A DNA stretch of 64,000 nucleotides. Source: Acinetobacter sp. ANC 4169. Its GTDB lineage: Bacteria > Pseudomonadota > Gammaproteobacteria > Pseudomonadales > Moraxellaceae. Of this stretch, positions 41,015-48,761 are shown one piece after another. The DNA is taken from NCBI RefSeq assembly GCF_002135355.1, contig NZ_NEGE01000012.1:80184-144183 (forward strand), given 5' to 3'. How positions within the stretch are numbered: position 1 is the stretch's first letter; each line of letters begins with the position of its first letter. The translations under genes and the position numbers were made by a program. The notes beneath the pieces are model-generated. The model was not told the origin of the DNA, made no database searches, and was given only the letters and a program-made list of their open reading frames with translations.

Positions 41015-41688
41015 TGAAAAATATTCTCCTCACAAACCAAGAATATCCCCTCATTGCATCGCCTCAACTCGCTAAAGAGTTAGGAACTGCAGCAGCAACA
41101 TTCCTGCAAAAATTGCATTTTTTATTAAGTGAAAATAGAAAATTTAAACAGAAGAAAAACCTAACAACTTATCTAAACCGTAAATGGTGGTTTCATACCT
41201 TTGAAGAATGGCAAACAACCCTTGGCATGTTTAGTGTTTCAACTATTAAACGTGCTGTGGCTAAGCTAAAAGAACTTGGTTTAATTGAAATCAATAAGCT
41301 TTCGAAAATTAAATCTATCCGTGTGAATTACTACACCATTAACTATCAAAAGCTTAAAGAACTGTTTGGTATAACTACATCCCAAAGCAAACCATCATCT
41401 GTACCTAAATCGAGTCCTGAAAAAATTGTGGGGACTGATGCCCCAACTCAAGCAGAAGCAACGGTAGAAAATCTGGCAACGATACCAAGTGAACACCGTG
41501 CTTTGTACCGACAGCTTCGCCAGTACAAACTGGACATTTCTTATGATGATCCATGGCTCTTCTTTTGGGAGAAAAAAGCCCGATCCGTGATTGCCTATGC
41601 AGCTTCAGCTCCAAACCGGTTCAATATCAATAAATGGCAATGGCATACACCAGAACAAATATTGCCTGAAGAACTTTTGAGGACTTAA
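41014..41688 (+). CDS. Winged-helix phage replication/regulatory protein
   Basis: The 224-residue protein has an N-terminal winged-helix region resembling phage replication initiators (PQLAKELGTAAATFLQKLHF, then WWFHTFEEWQTTLGMFSVST and IKRAVAKLKELGLIEI), a Ser/Pro-rich linker, and a C-terminal helical part ending WQWHTPEQILPEELL. In other phages such N-terminal domains bind origins or primary-replication sites. The prophage has a separate primase-helicase, so this may be regulatory. Its start is coupled to the previous gene. Confidence 0.6.
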   Translation: MKNILLTNQEYPLIASPQLAKELGTAAATFLQKLHFLLSENRKFKQKKNLTTYLNRKWWFHTFEEWQTTLGMFSVSTIKRAVAKLKELGLIEINKLSKIKSIRVNYYTINYQKLKELFGITTSQSKPSSVPKSSPEKIVGTDAPTQAEATVENLATIPSEHRALYRQLRQYKLDISYDDPWLFFWEKKARSVIAYAASAPNRFNINKWQWHTPEQILPEELLRT

Positions 41689-41691
41689 AAA

Positions 41692-42000
41692 ATGGGAATT
41701 GAAAAACACATTATTCGAGTTCAAGAACCACATTCTAAAAAGCGTAAGTTCTTTATCAGCTCGAAGCATTTATACCGTTTGCTACAAACAGATATTTCCT
41801 ATAAAACCTTTGTAGAAACCAATATTGTCTGGTCACGACTACGTGAAAACATTGACTATCATTTCAATGAACAGCATGACACCTATAATCTTTCAATCTG
41901 TGCTGTACAGGTAATTTTGATTTTAGAAAACACAGAAAAAAGCTGGCAATTCTTCAATGAACTGACTGACCTGATAAATAACGGTTTTAACCGTTCCTAG
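41692..42000 (+). CDS. AntA/AntB-like antirepressor (putative)
   Basis: The 102-residue protein shows the AntA/AntB order: FISSKHLYRLLQTDISYKTF, an ENIDYHFNE block matching the family's FVEGVDF-type site, then a helix SICAVQVILILENTEKSW. Antirepressors inactivate the prophage repressor and trigger lytic growth. Its place in an operon governed by a c4-like RNA is what P1/P7 ant would predict, and this raises my confidence. The sequence match is short and by eye. Confidence 0.5.
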   Translation: MGIEKHIIRVQEPHSKKRKFFISSKHLYRLLQTDISYKTFVETNIVWSRLRENIDYHFNEQHDTYNLSICAVQVILILENTEKSWQFFNELTDLINNGFNRS

Positions 42001-42009
42001 GGGAATATT

Positions 42010-42171
42010 ATGGATCTTCAAACAAGATTATCAGTACTAGATCAACATTTATCTTTACTCGTTGAGTCAACAGAAAATTGTGAGTCTTTAACTGGAGAGT
42101 CAGTGGCTGCAACATTATTTATTATTCAGGAACAGGTACGCCAGATTCAGAAGGCAGTGAATAAGGAATAA
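42010..42171 (+). CDS. 53-residue helical protein, last gene of the early operon
   Basis: AGGGG lies 7 nt before the ATG. The product is acidic, wholly helical (LSVLDQHLSLLVESTENCES and IIQEQVRQIQKAVNKE) and of unknown function. It starts 9 bp after the antirepressor-like gene and is followed directly by a strong terminator. Confidence 0.6.
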   Translation: MDLQTRLSVLDQHLSLLVESTENCESLTGESVAATLFIIQEQVRQIQKAVNKE

Positions 42172-42172
42172 T

Positions 42173-42200
42173 AAAAAAGCCCTCTTAGGAGGGCTTTTTT
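42173..42200. terminator. Bidirectional terminator between the early operon and the DUF3037 gene
   Basis: GCCCTC/GAGGGC with a TTAG loop and runs of six A or T on both sides. Confidence 0.88.
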
Positions 42201-42212
42201 ATTCTCATATAA

Positions 42213-43070
42213 TTATGCAGCTTGTTTTTTTGCCCATAAAGCCATTTTATCTCTTAATACATCTTCTGAATGCTCACTTTCGATATGTATACCTTGTTGT
42301 TTTTGCTTTCTGTTTAGGCTTTCAATCAACGAATCAATTCTAACTGCTTTGTCATTATCCAATTTATTTAATTCATCATCTGAGGGTGTTAATACAAAAA
42401 ATGTTGGCTCTTTTCCACTAATAACTGATGCCGCTTTTAAATCATTTACATTAGTTAAATAGTTTGCAGTTATTTTTTCTGCATTCGGCGACACTACAGA
42501 AACTATACTTCCAAAGGCCTCCTCACTTCGTAATGGCACTAAGAAACTATCATCTTGGTATTGTATATATTTTTCAGTTGGCAAAAATCTTAATAGATTT
42601 TGATCATCTTTAAATTCATCTCTTAAATTTTTGGTAATACGTGTAATTAATGCATCGCTACGCACTACTTTAAAATCTGTTCTAACTTGATTTTTATTTT
42701 GACACGGTTTACCCAAAGTAATAACACGTTTGTACAACCTATCTAAAATTTCACTTTCACTTGAACCTTTAGTATTACCTTTAGTTTTCCAAACAATTTG
42801 ATCAGAAAAATTAGTACAATTATTTTTTAAGGCATGCTCTGATAACTCAATAACACCCTGTAAATGCTGAATCACACTTTCATCGAATAAACAGGTAAGA
42901 CGCTCAAAATAATCAAGCATCTTAAATTGCAATTCTCCTCCAACATTTAAAGCAACTCCGATATTTAATAACTCTTCAGTCGCTATATCTGGATTCCATT
43001 GAATTAGAGACCATTCGCCTCTAAGTATTCTTTGATTATGATTATTTTCTACTATATATAAATTGCTCAT
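42213..43070 (-). CDS. DUF3037-like protein, partner of HipA-like kinase
   Basis: The 285-residue protein begins with the DUF3037-type pattern GEWSLIQWNPDIATEELLNI followed by GVAL (family form: SLxxYxPDxxRxExxNIGVxL). The rest is mixed alpha/beta with Lys/Glu-rich helices and no catalytic motif that I recognise. It overlaps the HipA-like gene by 4 bp (ATGA), so the two are translated as a unit. HipA-like kinases and DUF3037 proteins are found as neighbours elsewhere, but their joint role is not established. Confidence 0.65.
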   Translation of the reverse strand: MSNLYIVENNHNQRILRGEWSLIQWNPDIATEELLNIGVALNVGGELQFKMLDYFERLTCLFDESVIQHLQGVIELSEHALKNNCTNFSDQIVWKTKGNTKGSSESEILDRLYKRVITLGKPCQNKNQVRTDFKVVRSDALITRITKNLRDEFKDDQNLLRFLPTEKYIQYQDDSFLVPLRSEEAFGSIVSVVSPNAEKITANYLTNVNDLKAASVISGKEPTFFVLTPSDDELNKLDNDKAVRIDSLIESLNRKQKQQGIHIESEHSEDVLRDKMALWAKKQAA

Positions 43071-43960
43071 GGTGCAGTGGCTCCAAGGCTGGAATAATGA
43101 GTTGAAAGATTTTTAAAATAATTAACTGAGCATAGAGACCGATTTTTGAAATATTCAATCAGTAATGCTGCAGCGACACTTACAGTCTCTACATTTGGAA
43201 TAAGAGCTTCAAATACAGGAAGGATTTTATTTAATAAATCACCCCAATATGTTGAATATTTTGTAGCATTATCTGTTGCACAATATATAACTGGTTGCCA
43301 AGCAATATGAGATGGCGCGTTACCATGATGTTGAATAAAATGATTTAACATCCAATTATCAAAATTTTCAGAACCTCTTAAACCATCCACAGGCCAATTA
43401 ACGCCACCAAATATTCGACCATGATCAATTACAGCTAAATTATTTTTTCCTAAAAAAATGATATTTCCTGGATTTCTATCACTATTGCCAATGCAATCAT
43501 CAAATGCAATCAAGTTAGCAAAATGATCCCATTCATTCAGGGCATCAAAATATTTAGAAAATTCCTGAGGTGTTCCATTCTGATAAGGAGGTTTAAAATA
43601 CATTTTTTTCATATTCTCCCCACCTATACTTCTACATGCCCAAGCGTAGTAATAACCATTTTCTTGAGCAAAGATATCATCAGCCACACTTGGAATATCA
43701 TCAACAGAAATTTTTATCAGAGCAACTCTAGGTGATTGACGCAAATTGATTTCTTGAGCCATTAAAAAACCAAAGCTTTCATTAATAATTTCTAAAGACC
43801 TTGTTCCTATAGGAAAAATTTTAATAAAGGTATCTGCTTCATCTCCATCTGGCCATCGTACTGTAGCTAAGCGAGTATTTGCAGAAATTCCCCCACTAGT
43901 TCCACCTATAACTCTTAAGGTATCTAGAAAACCGTCCTCTCCAATAATTTCTATACTCAT
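43067..43960 (-). CDS. HipA-like kinase-fold protein
   Basis: From ATG 43960 the protein has 297 residues. It opens with a glycine-rich loop (IGGTSGGISANTR) and a strand with FIKIFP (lysine of the ATP site). It carries the HipA-type catalytic stretch FDDCIGNSDRNPGNIIF and the metal-binding VIDHGR. These place it in the HipA_2 group of Ser/Thr-kinase-like proteins. An upstream in-frame ATG (44011) would add 17 hydrophobic residues. The palindrome ATGATATATCAT (43993-44004) lies in the promoter region. Neither HipB nor an XRE antitoxin is fused; DUF3037 may be its regulator. Confidence 0.72.
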   Translation of the reverse strand: MSIEIIGEDGFLDTLRVIGGTSGGISANTRLATVRWPDGDEADTFIKIFPIGTRSLEIINESFGFLMAQEINLRQSPRVALIKISVDDIPSVADDIFAQENGYYYAWACRSIGGENMKKMYFKPPYQNGTPQEFSKYFDALNEWDHFANLIAFDDCIGNSDRNPGNIIFLGKNNLAVIDHGRIFGGVNWPVDGLRGSENFDNWMLNHFIQHHGNAPSHIAWQPVIYCATDNATKYSTYWGDLLNKILPVFEALIPNVETVSVAAALLIEYFKNRSLCSVNYFKNLSTHYSSLGATAP

Positions 43961-44088
43961 AATAATTTTATTAAGTGTTAATAATATTACGTATGATATA
44001 TCATTTTTCAATCAACTCAACAAAGTTAAATTGCTCTTATTACTATATTTTTAGTATTAAATTTTCTGAAAAATGAGTAAATATATAT

Positions 44089-44445
44089 TTACTCTTTAGA
44101 AAAACTCTCAGCAAAATTCCGCACTAAAGTCATTAAAGTTTCTCTCTGACTTGGCTCTACAACATCCCACAGTTTAAGTAGTTCTTTTGCATCATCAGAA
44201 AGTAAATCTGGCTGGGTACGCTCACCAGTAATTAGATAGTAAACGTCTACACCTGCTGCATGCAAAGCTTCTAAATCATCCTGCCCCATAACACGTTCAC
44301 CTTTCTCATAACGAAAGGCAGCCATCGTTTTCTTACCAAATAAAGCAGCAAAATCCTTCTGCGACAGGTCTAAGCGTAATCGTTCCTGACGAAGGCGTTC
44401 GCCTCTTTGATCGTTATTTTCATTTACCATTTGGGATAAATCCAT
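44089..44445 (-). CDS. XRE-family prophage repressor
   Basis: The 118-residue protein has a helix-turn-helix (RLRQERLRLDLSQKDFAALF, then TMAAFRYEKGERV) and a short helical C-terminus (DDAKELLKLWDVVEPSQRET) without a LexA-type peptidase domain. It should therefore not self-cleave. It faces the Arc-like gene across a 100-bp gap that carries CATTTGGGATAA operators. This position and size fit the P2 C-type immunity repressor. ATG 44430 is an alternative start inside an operator copy. Confidence 0.78.
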   Translation of the reverse strand: MDLSQMVNENNDQRGERLRQERLRLDLSQKDFAALFGKKTMAAFRYEKGERVMGQDDLEALHAAGVDVYYLITGERTQPDLLSDDAKELLKLWDVVEPSQRETLMTLVRNFAESFSKE

Positions 44446-44470
44446 ATATTAATTATCCCATTTGGGATAA
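44428..44470. promoter_or_regulatory. Repressor operators: two CATTTGGGATAA copies and one 18-bp inverted repeat
   Basis: CATTTGGGATAA occurs at 44428-44439 and 44459-44470. The second copy forms the right arm of TTATCCCA-TT-TGGGATAA (44453-44470). They lie at and just upstream of the repressor start, which fits autoregulation and control of the divergent genes. Confidence 0.65.
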
Positions 44471-44551
44471 TATTGCTTTGCTTATTTACCATTTTAACAA
44501 AGTTCTTTATTCACCACAGTTTAATAATTGTGGCTTCCAAAGGAAACAGCT

Positions 44552-44728
44552 ATGGCTACTCAAGAATCCCAAAAAGAAGTTCAAATCAGCTTTCGCACCA
44601 CATTAGAAATCAAACGACTTGCCCGTGTAGAAGCAGCAAAACAAGACATGAGTCTAAATGAATGGATTAAACATCTTGTTGAATCAAAACTGGTAGAGGC
44701 TTCTTCTCAAAACTCCAAATCATCATAA
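44552..44728 (+). CDS. Arc-like ribbon-helix-helix DNA-binding protein
   Basis: The 58-residue protein has a ribbon-helix-helix pattern: strand VQISFRTTLEIK, helix LARVEAAKQDMSLNEW and helix IKHLVESKLVEA. AGGA lies 7 nt before ATG 44552; an upstream in-frame ATG lacks a site. It is the first gene opposite the repressor, the place of P2 cox or lambda cro. It may control the lysis-lysogeny switch. No toxin gene is adjacent. Confidence 0.75.
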   Translation: MATQESQKEVQISFRTTLEIKRLARVEAAKQDMSLNEWIKHLVESKLVEASSQNSKSS

Positions 44729-44767
44729 GGCATGGTCTTTCAACCAATCACAGAAAACCAATACAGA

Positions 44768-44787
44768 TTTTTCAAATATTTGAAAAA
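44768..44787. promoter_or_regulatory. 20-bp perfect palindrome between the Arc-like gene and ogr
   Basis: TTTTTCAAATATTTGAAAAA is perfectly symmetric and lies about 80 bp ahead of ogr. It may be an operator controlling late-activator synthesis. The base composition is simple, so this stays tentative. Confidence 0.4.
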
Positions 44788-44865
44788 TTTTGTAAATGAG
44801 AAAAAGAAATTAAGTAAGTGTCGTCGGGAGCCACAATTACTTGATTGAATATCTAGAGGTACTCC

Positions 44866-45261
44866 ATGAGTAAATCAATTGGTTTTTATTGCCCCCACTG
44901 TGGCACACGTATGCATGTATCTAGTCGTAAAAAGCCATCTCCTCTTTTACATGAATTAATCGTGTCTTGCCGTAATGACCAATGCCTTGCCAGTTTCGCA
45001 GCAAGCCTAGAAATGGTGAGACCGGTACAAAACAGTATTAATCCAAATCCAGAAGTTCAGACGGGACTCCCACAACATAAACGTCAATGGGAAACTGAAC
45101 TGGAACATCATCTAGCAAGTTTGGAAGTGCAACCCGAAATTGATGAACATCAAAAGAATTATGTTGAAGGCTTTATCTCTGCCCTATTTCACTCATCAAC
45201 TATTGACTTGACTCGGGCATCTTCTTACCGCAATCGGCTTCAACAAATTAAACTTTTATAG
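44866..45261 (+). CDS. ogr: Ogr/Delta-type late transcription activator with C-terminal extension
   Basis: Residues ~8-50 carry the Ogr zinc site C-x2-C-x22-C-x4-C (CPHCGTRMH to CRNDQC), then LASFAASLEMVRPV as in P2 Ogr (SATFITYESVQRYIV). Ogr proteins activate P2 late promoters from sites near -55 through RNA polymerase alpha. P2 Ogr has 72 residues, this one 131; the added ~65 residues are helical. It lies in the early region, not after D as in P2. Its targets are probably the 25-bp dyads before O, com, V and FI. Confidence 0.85.
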   Translation: MSKSIGFYCPHCGTRMHVSSRKKPSPLLHELIVSCRNDQCLASFAASLEMVRPVQNSINPNPEVQTGLPQHKRQWETELEHHLASLEVQPEIDEHQKNYVEGFISALFHSSTIDLTRASSYRNRLQQIKLL

Positions 45262-45270
45262 GTTTTTTAA

Positions 45271-48000
45271 ATGGATCTTCAACGTCGTATTGATGACAGA
45301 CTGAATCAACTTTTTAACTTCAAGAAAGTCGGGGAATGGTATCGTCAAGGGCGCTGCCCGAGTTGTAATGAAAAGGAACTTTATACCCATGCAGTAACGC
45401 CACGTATGGTGAAATGTGGCCGTATCAACAAATGTGGCTATGAAGAACATGTCAAAGATATCTGTGAAGAACTATTTAAAGACTGGTCTGAATACCATCC
45501 CAAAACGCCTGAAAATCCAAATGCAGCAGCAGATGCATATTTAAAAGAAGCTCGTGGTTTTGATCTTAAAAATTTAAAAGGTCGCTATAGCCAAGAGCTT
45601 TATCAATCCCCAAAAAATAAAAGCCTCGTCAGTGCTACAGTCCGTTTTAAATTGGCTGAAGGTATTTACTGGGAACGCATCATCGACCGACCAGATCGTT
45701 TTGGTCGTCAGAAAGCCAATTTCATCGGCAAATGGACCGGCTTAGCCTGGACGATGCATGAGTTAGATGAACTCTGTCATGCAGGTAGTATTTGGATCAC
45801 TGAAGGCATCTTTAACAGCATCGCCCTTTCACAGTCTGCAATTATCAGCATCAGCAATATGAACAGTGGCAATTATCCAACCCAAATATTGAACGCCATA
45901 AAAAAACGCTGTCATGAACTCAATAAGGATAAGCCGCGTTTAGTTTGGGCATTAGACAATGATCAAGCAGGCAAAAAGTTTTTACCAAAACATCATAAAC
46001 ATGCGATTGATGAAGGTTGGATCTCCACTGCTGCTCTACCTCCAGCACCTATAAATGGAAAATCTTTAGACTGGAACGACCTTTTCCAACGTGAACAACT
46101 CACAGAAAAGGATCGAGAGAAATATCTCCATTTTGGCAAACTACAAATTGTAGATACGCCTGAAGAAGCAGGACTACTCATCTATAATTTTTATGGAAGT
46201 AATCTCAGTAAATTCTTTTTTAATCATAAATTTCGAACCTACTGGTGGGAACTGGATTATGAAAAATTCAACAAAGCTGTCCAGTATGTTGAGGAATCAC
46301 AACAAAATCAGATGTTATCCGAAGAAGAAATCCGTATTCAGGCATTAAAAACCTGTTCTTCAGCTAAAGAAATCTGCAATGCACAACTTGAACCTCTATA
46401 TTTCCAACGCAATGAAATTACAGATGAGTCCTGGTATTACTTTCACTTACAAAGCCCTTGGGGTGAAACCAAAACTACATTTACTGCAGAACATATGGCA
46501 TCACGCAGTAAATTTAAACCACGTGTCATGTCAGTACTTTCAGGTGCTATGTGGACAGGTAGCGATCAACAACTTGAAACCTTTATTAAACGTAAAACTG
46601 AAAAATTACGTGAAGTAAAAACAATCGATTTCATTGGTTATAGCAAAGATTATCAAGCTTATGTCTTTGATCAATATGCTGTGCATAACGGACAAGTTAT
46701 CCCCAAAAATGAACATGATTTCTTTAGAACAGGAAAAAAGGAATTGAAGAGTCTCGCAAATTCTCCTGTTATCAGCCTTAATCCTAAAAAGGAATTTTCG
46801 CCTACATGGTGGAAAGACTTTTACACCTTAAATGGGGCAAATGGCTTAATCGTATTAGCGTGGTGGACAGGAACTTATTTTGCTGAACAAATCCGTGCAT
46901 TAAATTCTTCTTATCCTTTCTTCGAATTTGTGGGTCAAGCAGGTGCTGGTAAATCTACCTTACTGGAATTATTGTGGAAGTTTAGTGGTCGTGAAGCGTA
47001 TGAAGGCTTTGACCCAAACAAATCAACCAGTGTGGCGATTTATCGAAATTTTGCTCAAGCATCCAATATGCCTATCGTCCTTATCGAGGGGGATCGTAAC
47101 GATCAAAATGGTGGGACTCAAAAAGCAAAGTTCAGTTGGGATGAACTTAAAGATGCATTCAATGGTCGTGCTATTCGTTCTAAAGGCTTAAAAACTGCAG
47201 GCAATGAAACCTATGAGCCACCATTCCGTGGTGCGATCATGATTAGCCAGAACACGCCTATTCAAGCCTCTGAAGCGATTCTATCGCGTACATTACATAT
47301 TACAGTGACGACCAAAGGTCATAATTTAGATAAAAAAAGAATTGCTGACCGTCTGTCTCGTATAGAGCTTGAAGAAGCATGTACCTATATGACGCATTGC
47401 CTGAAAAATGAAGCAAAAATTCTGAAAACTTATTCAGACAATATCCAAGGTCTTGAAGAAGAATTTCATCAAAAAGGGATTACTCATACTCGTATTGCCC
47501 TTTGTCATGCACAAGTATCGGCAATGATTGATGCACTTTCAGAACACGTTTTAAAAGGTGTGATAGATCTCGATGAAATCTGTGATGCTAAACGTATTCT
47601 AGAAACGATGGCGCGTGAACGTGTCGAGCAGCTTGGCAGTGATCATCCCCAGGTACAGCAATTCTGGGATGCATTCGAATATATGAATGTCAGTCGTAAT
47701 GCTTCCTTCAGTTTGAATCATCATGACCAGGATGCACAGAGCATCGCAATCAATCTAAATGAAGTCTACAAAGTTGCTGCTCGGAACTATCAATCTTTAC
47801 CAGATATCAATGAAATGCGAACCCTGCTTCGCTCAAGTCGTCGCTATAAATTTATTGATATGAATAAACCTGTGAAGTCTAAAAACTTCCCAGCAGATGA
47901 CGTCAAGAATGCCACTTCAGATATGCGGGAGCGTGTCGTTAAATGTTGGCTTTTCACCAATCCATACTTCAATCAACAATCCACAAAAAAACCCAAATAA
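45271..48000 (+). CDS. Primase-helicase replication protein (P4 alpha-like, Toprim domain)
   Basis: The 909-residue protein has an N-terminal zinc ribbon (CPSCNEKELY, then CGRINKCGYE), a Toprim-like primase core (SIWITEGIFNSIAL, LVWALDNDQAGKKF), a DUF927-like middle region, and a C-terminal helicase with Walker A FVGQAGAGKSTLLEL (~558-572) and Walker B MPIVLIEGD. P2 itself uses the rolling-circle initiator gpA. This phage carries a primase-helicase instead, so its replication may run differently. It starts 9 bp after ogr. Confidence 0.87.
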   Translation: MDLQRRIDDRLNQLFNFKKVGEWYRQGRCPSCNEKELYTHAVTPRMVKCGRINKCGYEEHVKDICEELFKDWSEYHPKTPENPNAAADAYLKEARGFDLKNLKGRYSQELYQSPKNKSLVSATVRFKLAEGIYWERIIDRPDRFGRQKANFIGKWTGLAWTMHELDELCHAGSIWITEGIFNSIALSQSAIISISNMNSGNYPTQILNAIKKRCHELNKDKPRLVWALDNDQAGKKFLPKHHKHAIDEGWISTAALPPAPINGKSLDWNDLFQREQLTEKDREKYLHFGKLQIVDTPEEAGLLIYNFYGSNLSKFFFNHKFRTYWWELDYEKFNKAVQYVEESQQNQMLSEEEIRIQALKTCSSAKEICNAQLEPLYFQRNEITDESWYYFHLQSPWGETKTTFTAEHMASRSKFKPRVMSVLSGAMWTGSDQQLETFIKRKTEKLREVKTIDFIGYSKDYQAYVFDQYAVHNGQVIPKNEHDFFRTGKKELKSLANSPVISLNPKKEFSPTWWKDFYTLNGANGLIVLAWWTGTYFAEQIRALNSSYPFFEFVGQAGAGKSTLLELLWKFSGREAYEGFDPNKSTSVAIYRNFAQASNMPIVLIEGDRNDQNGGTQKAKFSWDELKDAFNGRAIRSKGLKTAGNETYEPPFRGAIMISQNTPIQASEAILSRTLHITVTTKGHNLDKKRIADRLSRIELEEACTYMTHCLKNEAKILKTYSDNIQGLEEEFHQKGITHTRIALCHAQVSAMIDALSEHVLKGVIDLDEICDAKRILETMARERVEQLGSDHPQVQQFWDAFEYMNVSRNASFSLNHHDQDAQSIAINLNEVYKVAARNYQSLPDINEMRTLLRSSRRYKFIDMNKPVKSKNFPADDVKNATSDMRERVVKCWLFTNPYFNQQSTKKPK

Positions 48001-48068
48001 GTTTTAAGCGCACATATAGAAGTGACAGCTTCTATATGTGCTACATCATAAAGTCAGGAGACGAAACA

Positions 48069-48140
48069 ATGCGAAATGATTCTAACGTAGAACTACAACG
48101 GCCGACGACTAAATTTAGAGGAGCTAAACTTAATGCCTGA
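48069..48140 (+). CDS. 23-residue peptide coupled to the excisionase-like gene
   Basis: AGGAG lies 8 nt before the ATG. The basic 23-residue product (MRNDSNVELQRPTTKF start) ends 8 bp inside the next gene, and its last codons contain the GAGGAG that serves that gene. It may be a translated leader. Confidence 0.5.
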   Translation: MRNDSNVELQRPTTKFRGAKLNA

Positions 48141-48414
48141 GTTCATCGTAACAATTGAAGCTGACTCTGCCCCTCAAGTCGTTCTTGGTCAAATTCTTCT
48201 TGGCGGTACTGTGACAGCTCTTAAACTTGAAAAGCGTAAATTGGTATCAGTTTCCGAACTTGTTAAGCAATACGGGCTTTCTGACGAGACAATCAGAACC
48301 AAATGTATCTCGATTAACCAAGGGAGCAATGGCAAGCATATGTATGATCCTGATGCTGCTGATGCCCTTCTCAAAAACTCTAAATTTCGACGTGGAGCAA
48401 GGCGGAAAAACTAA
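48133..48414 (+). CDS. Putative excisionase/winged-helix DNA-binding protein
   Basis: The 93-residue protein has an N-terminal strand-rich part and a C-terminal helix-turn-helix-like section (KLVSVSELVKQYGLSDETIR), ending strongly basic (KFRRGARRKN). Its size, charge and place just before the integrase fit a recombination directionality factor, though it points towards rather than away from int. I do not recognise a named family. GAGGAG lies 10 nt before the start, inside the 23-codon ORF. Confidence 0.5.
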   Translation: MPEFIVTIEADSAPQVVLGQILLGGTVTALKLEKRKLVSVSELVKQYGLSDETIRTKCISINQGSNGKHMYDPDAADALLKNSKFRRGARRKN

Positions 48415-48451
48415 TAAAATGCCCGCTATATGCGCAATGCTGTTCACTTAA

Positions 48452-48664
48452 GAGGTTCAGCATTGTGGTCTACCTGATAACGTTTTTTTTGATATCTTTA
48501 CTGTTCGAGGCATTTTAGGCCTCAAACACCTTTCTGTAGATAATGAATTAAACAAATCATTCAAAAATGCTATTTTAAATCAATACTTTGAGTCTATGTT
48601 TTGTGTCAATATTTTATGGGCTGATTATAAAAGTCTAGAATATCCTATTTTTAAAAAATCATAA
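48452..48664 (+). pseudogene. 70-codon open frame without start, inside the inverted-repeat segment
   Basis: The frame is open from the left repeat to TAA at 48662 and reads like a real protein (FDIFTVRGILGLKHLSVDN, then NQYFESMFCVNILWADYKSL). It has no start codon near its beginning and no ribosome-binding site. It looks like the C-terminal fragment of a lost gene. The only in-frame ATG comes late. I do not recognise the parent protein. Confidence 0.4.
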
Positions 48665-48696
48665 AAAATCCGATGCCAAATCTGACATCGGATTTT
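48665..48696. terminator. Terminator inside the inverted-repeat segment
   Basis: AAAATCCGATG/CATCGGATTTT, 11-bp stem with a 10-nt loop, between the ORF remnant and the convergent integrase. Confidence 0.7.
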
Positions 48697-48761
48697 CTAA
48701 TAAATTTAGCAACGCCTCAAATGCTTAAGTGAACAGCATTGCGCTATATGCGAGCTTATTT

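Larger units (their letters stand above)
48432..48744. repeat. 313-bp segment bounded by perfect 21-bp inverted repeats
   Basis: GCGCAATGCTGTTCACTTAA at 48432 onward (21 bp with the next G) is repeated inverted at 48724-48744. Just outside both ends the same near-palindrome CGCTATATGCG occurs. The segment holds an ORF remnant and a terminator. It could be a small non-autonomous element or a large foldback beyond the excisionase-like gene. Confidence 0.6.

Noticed and set aside
48069..48140. Second reading of the 23-codon ORF as the C-terminal end of a longer gene from 47943
   Set aside because: The upstream part overlaps the 3' end of the primase-helicase in another frame and has no ribosome-binding site, while AGGAG precedes 48069.
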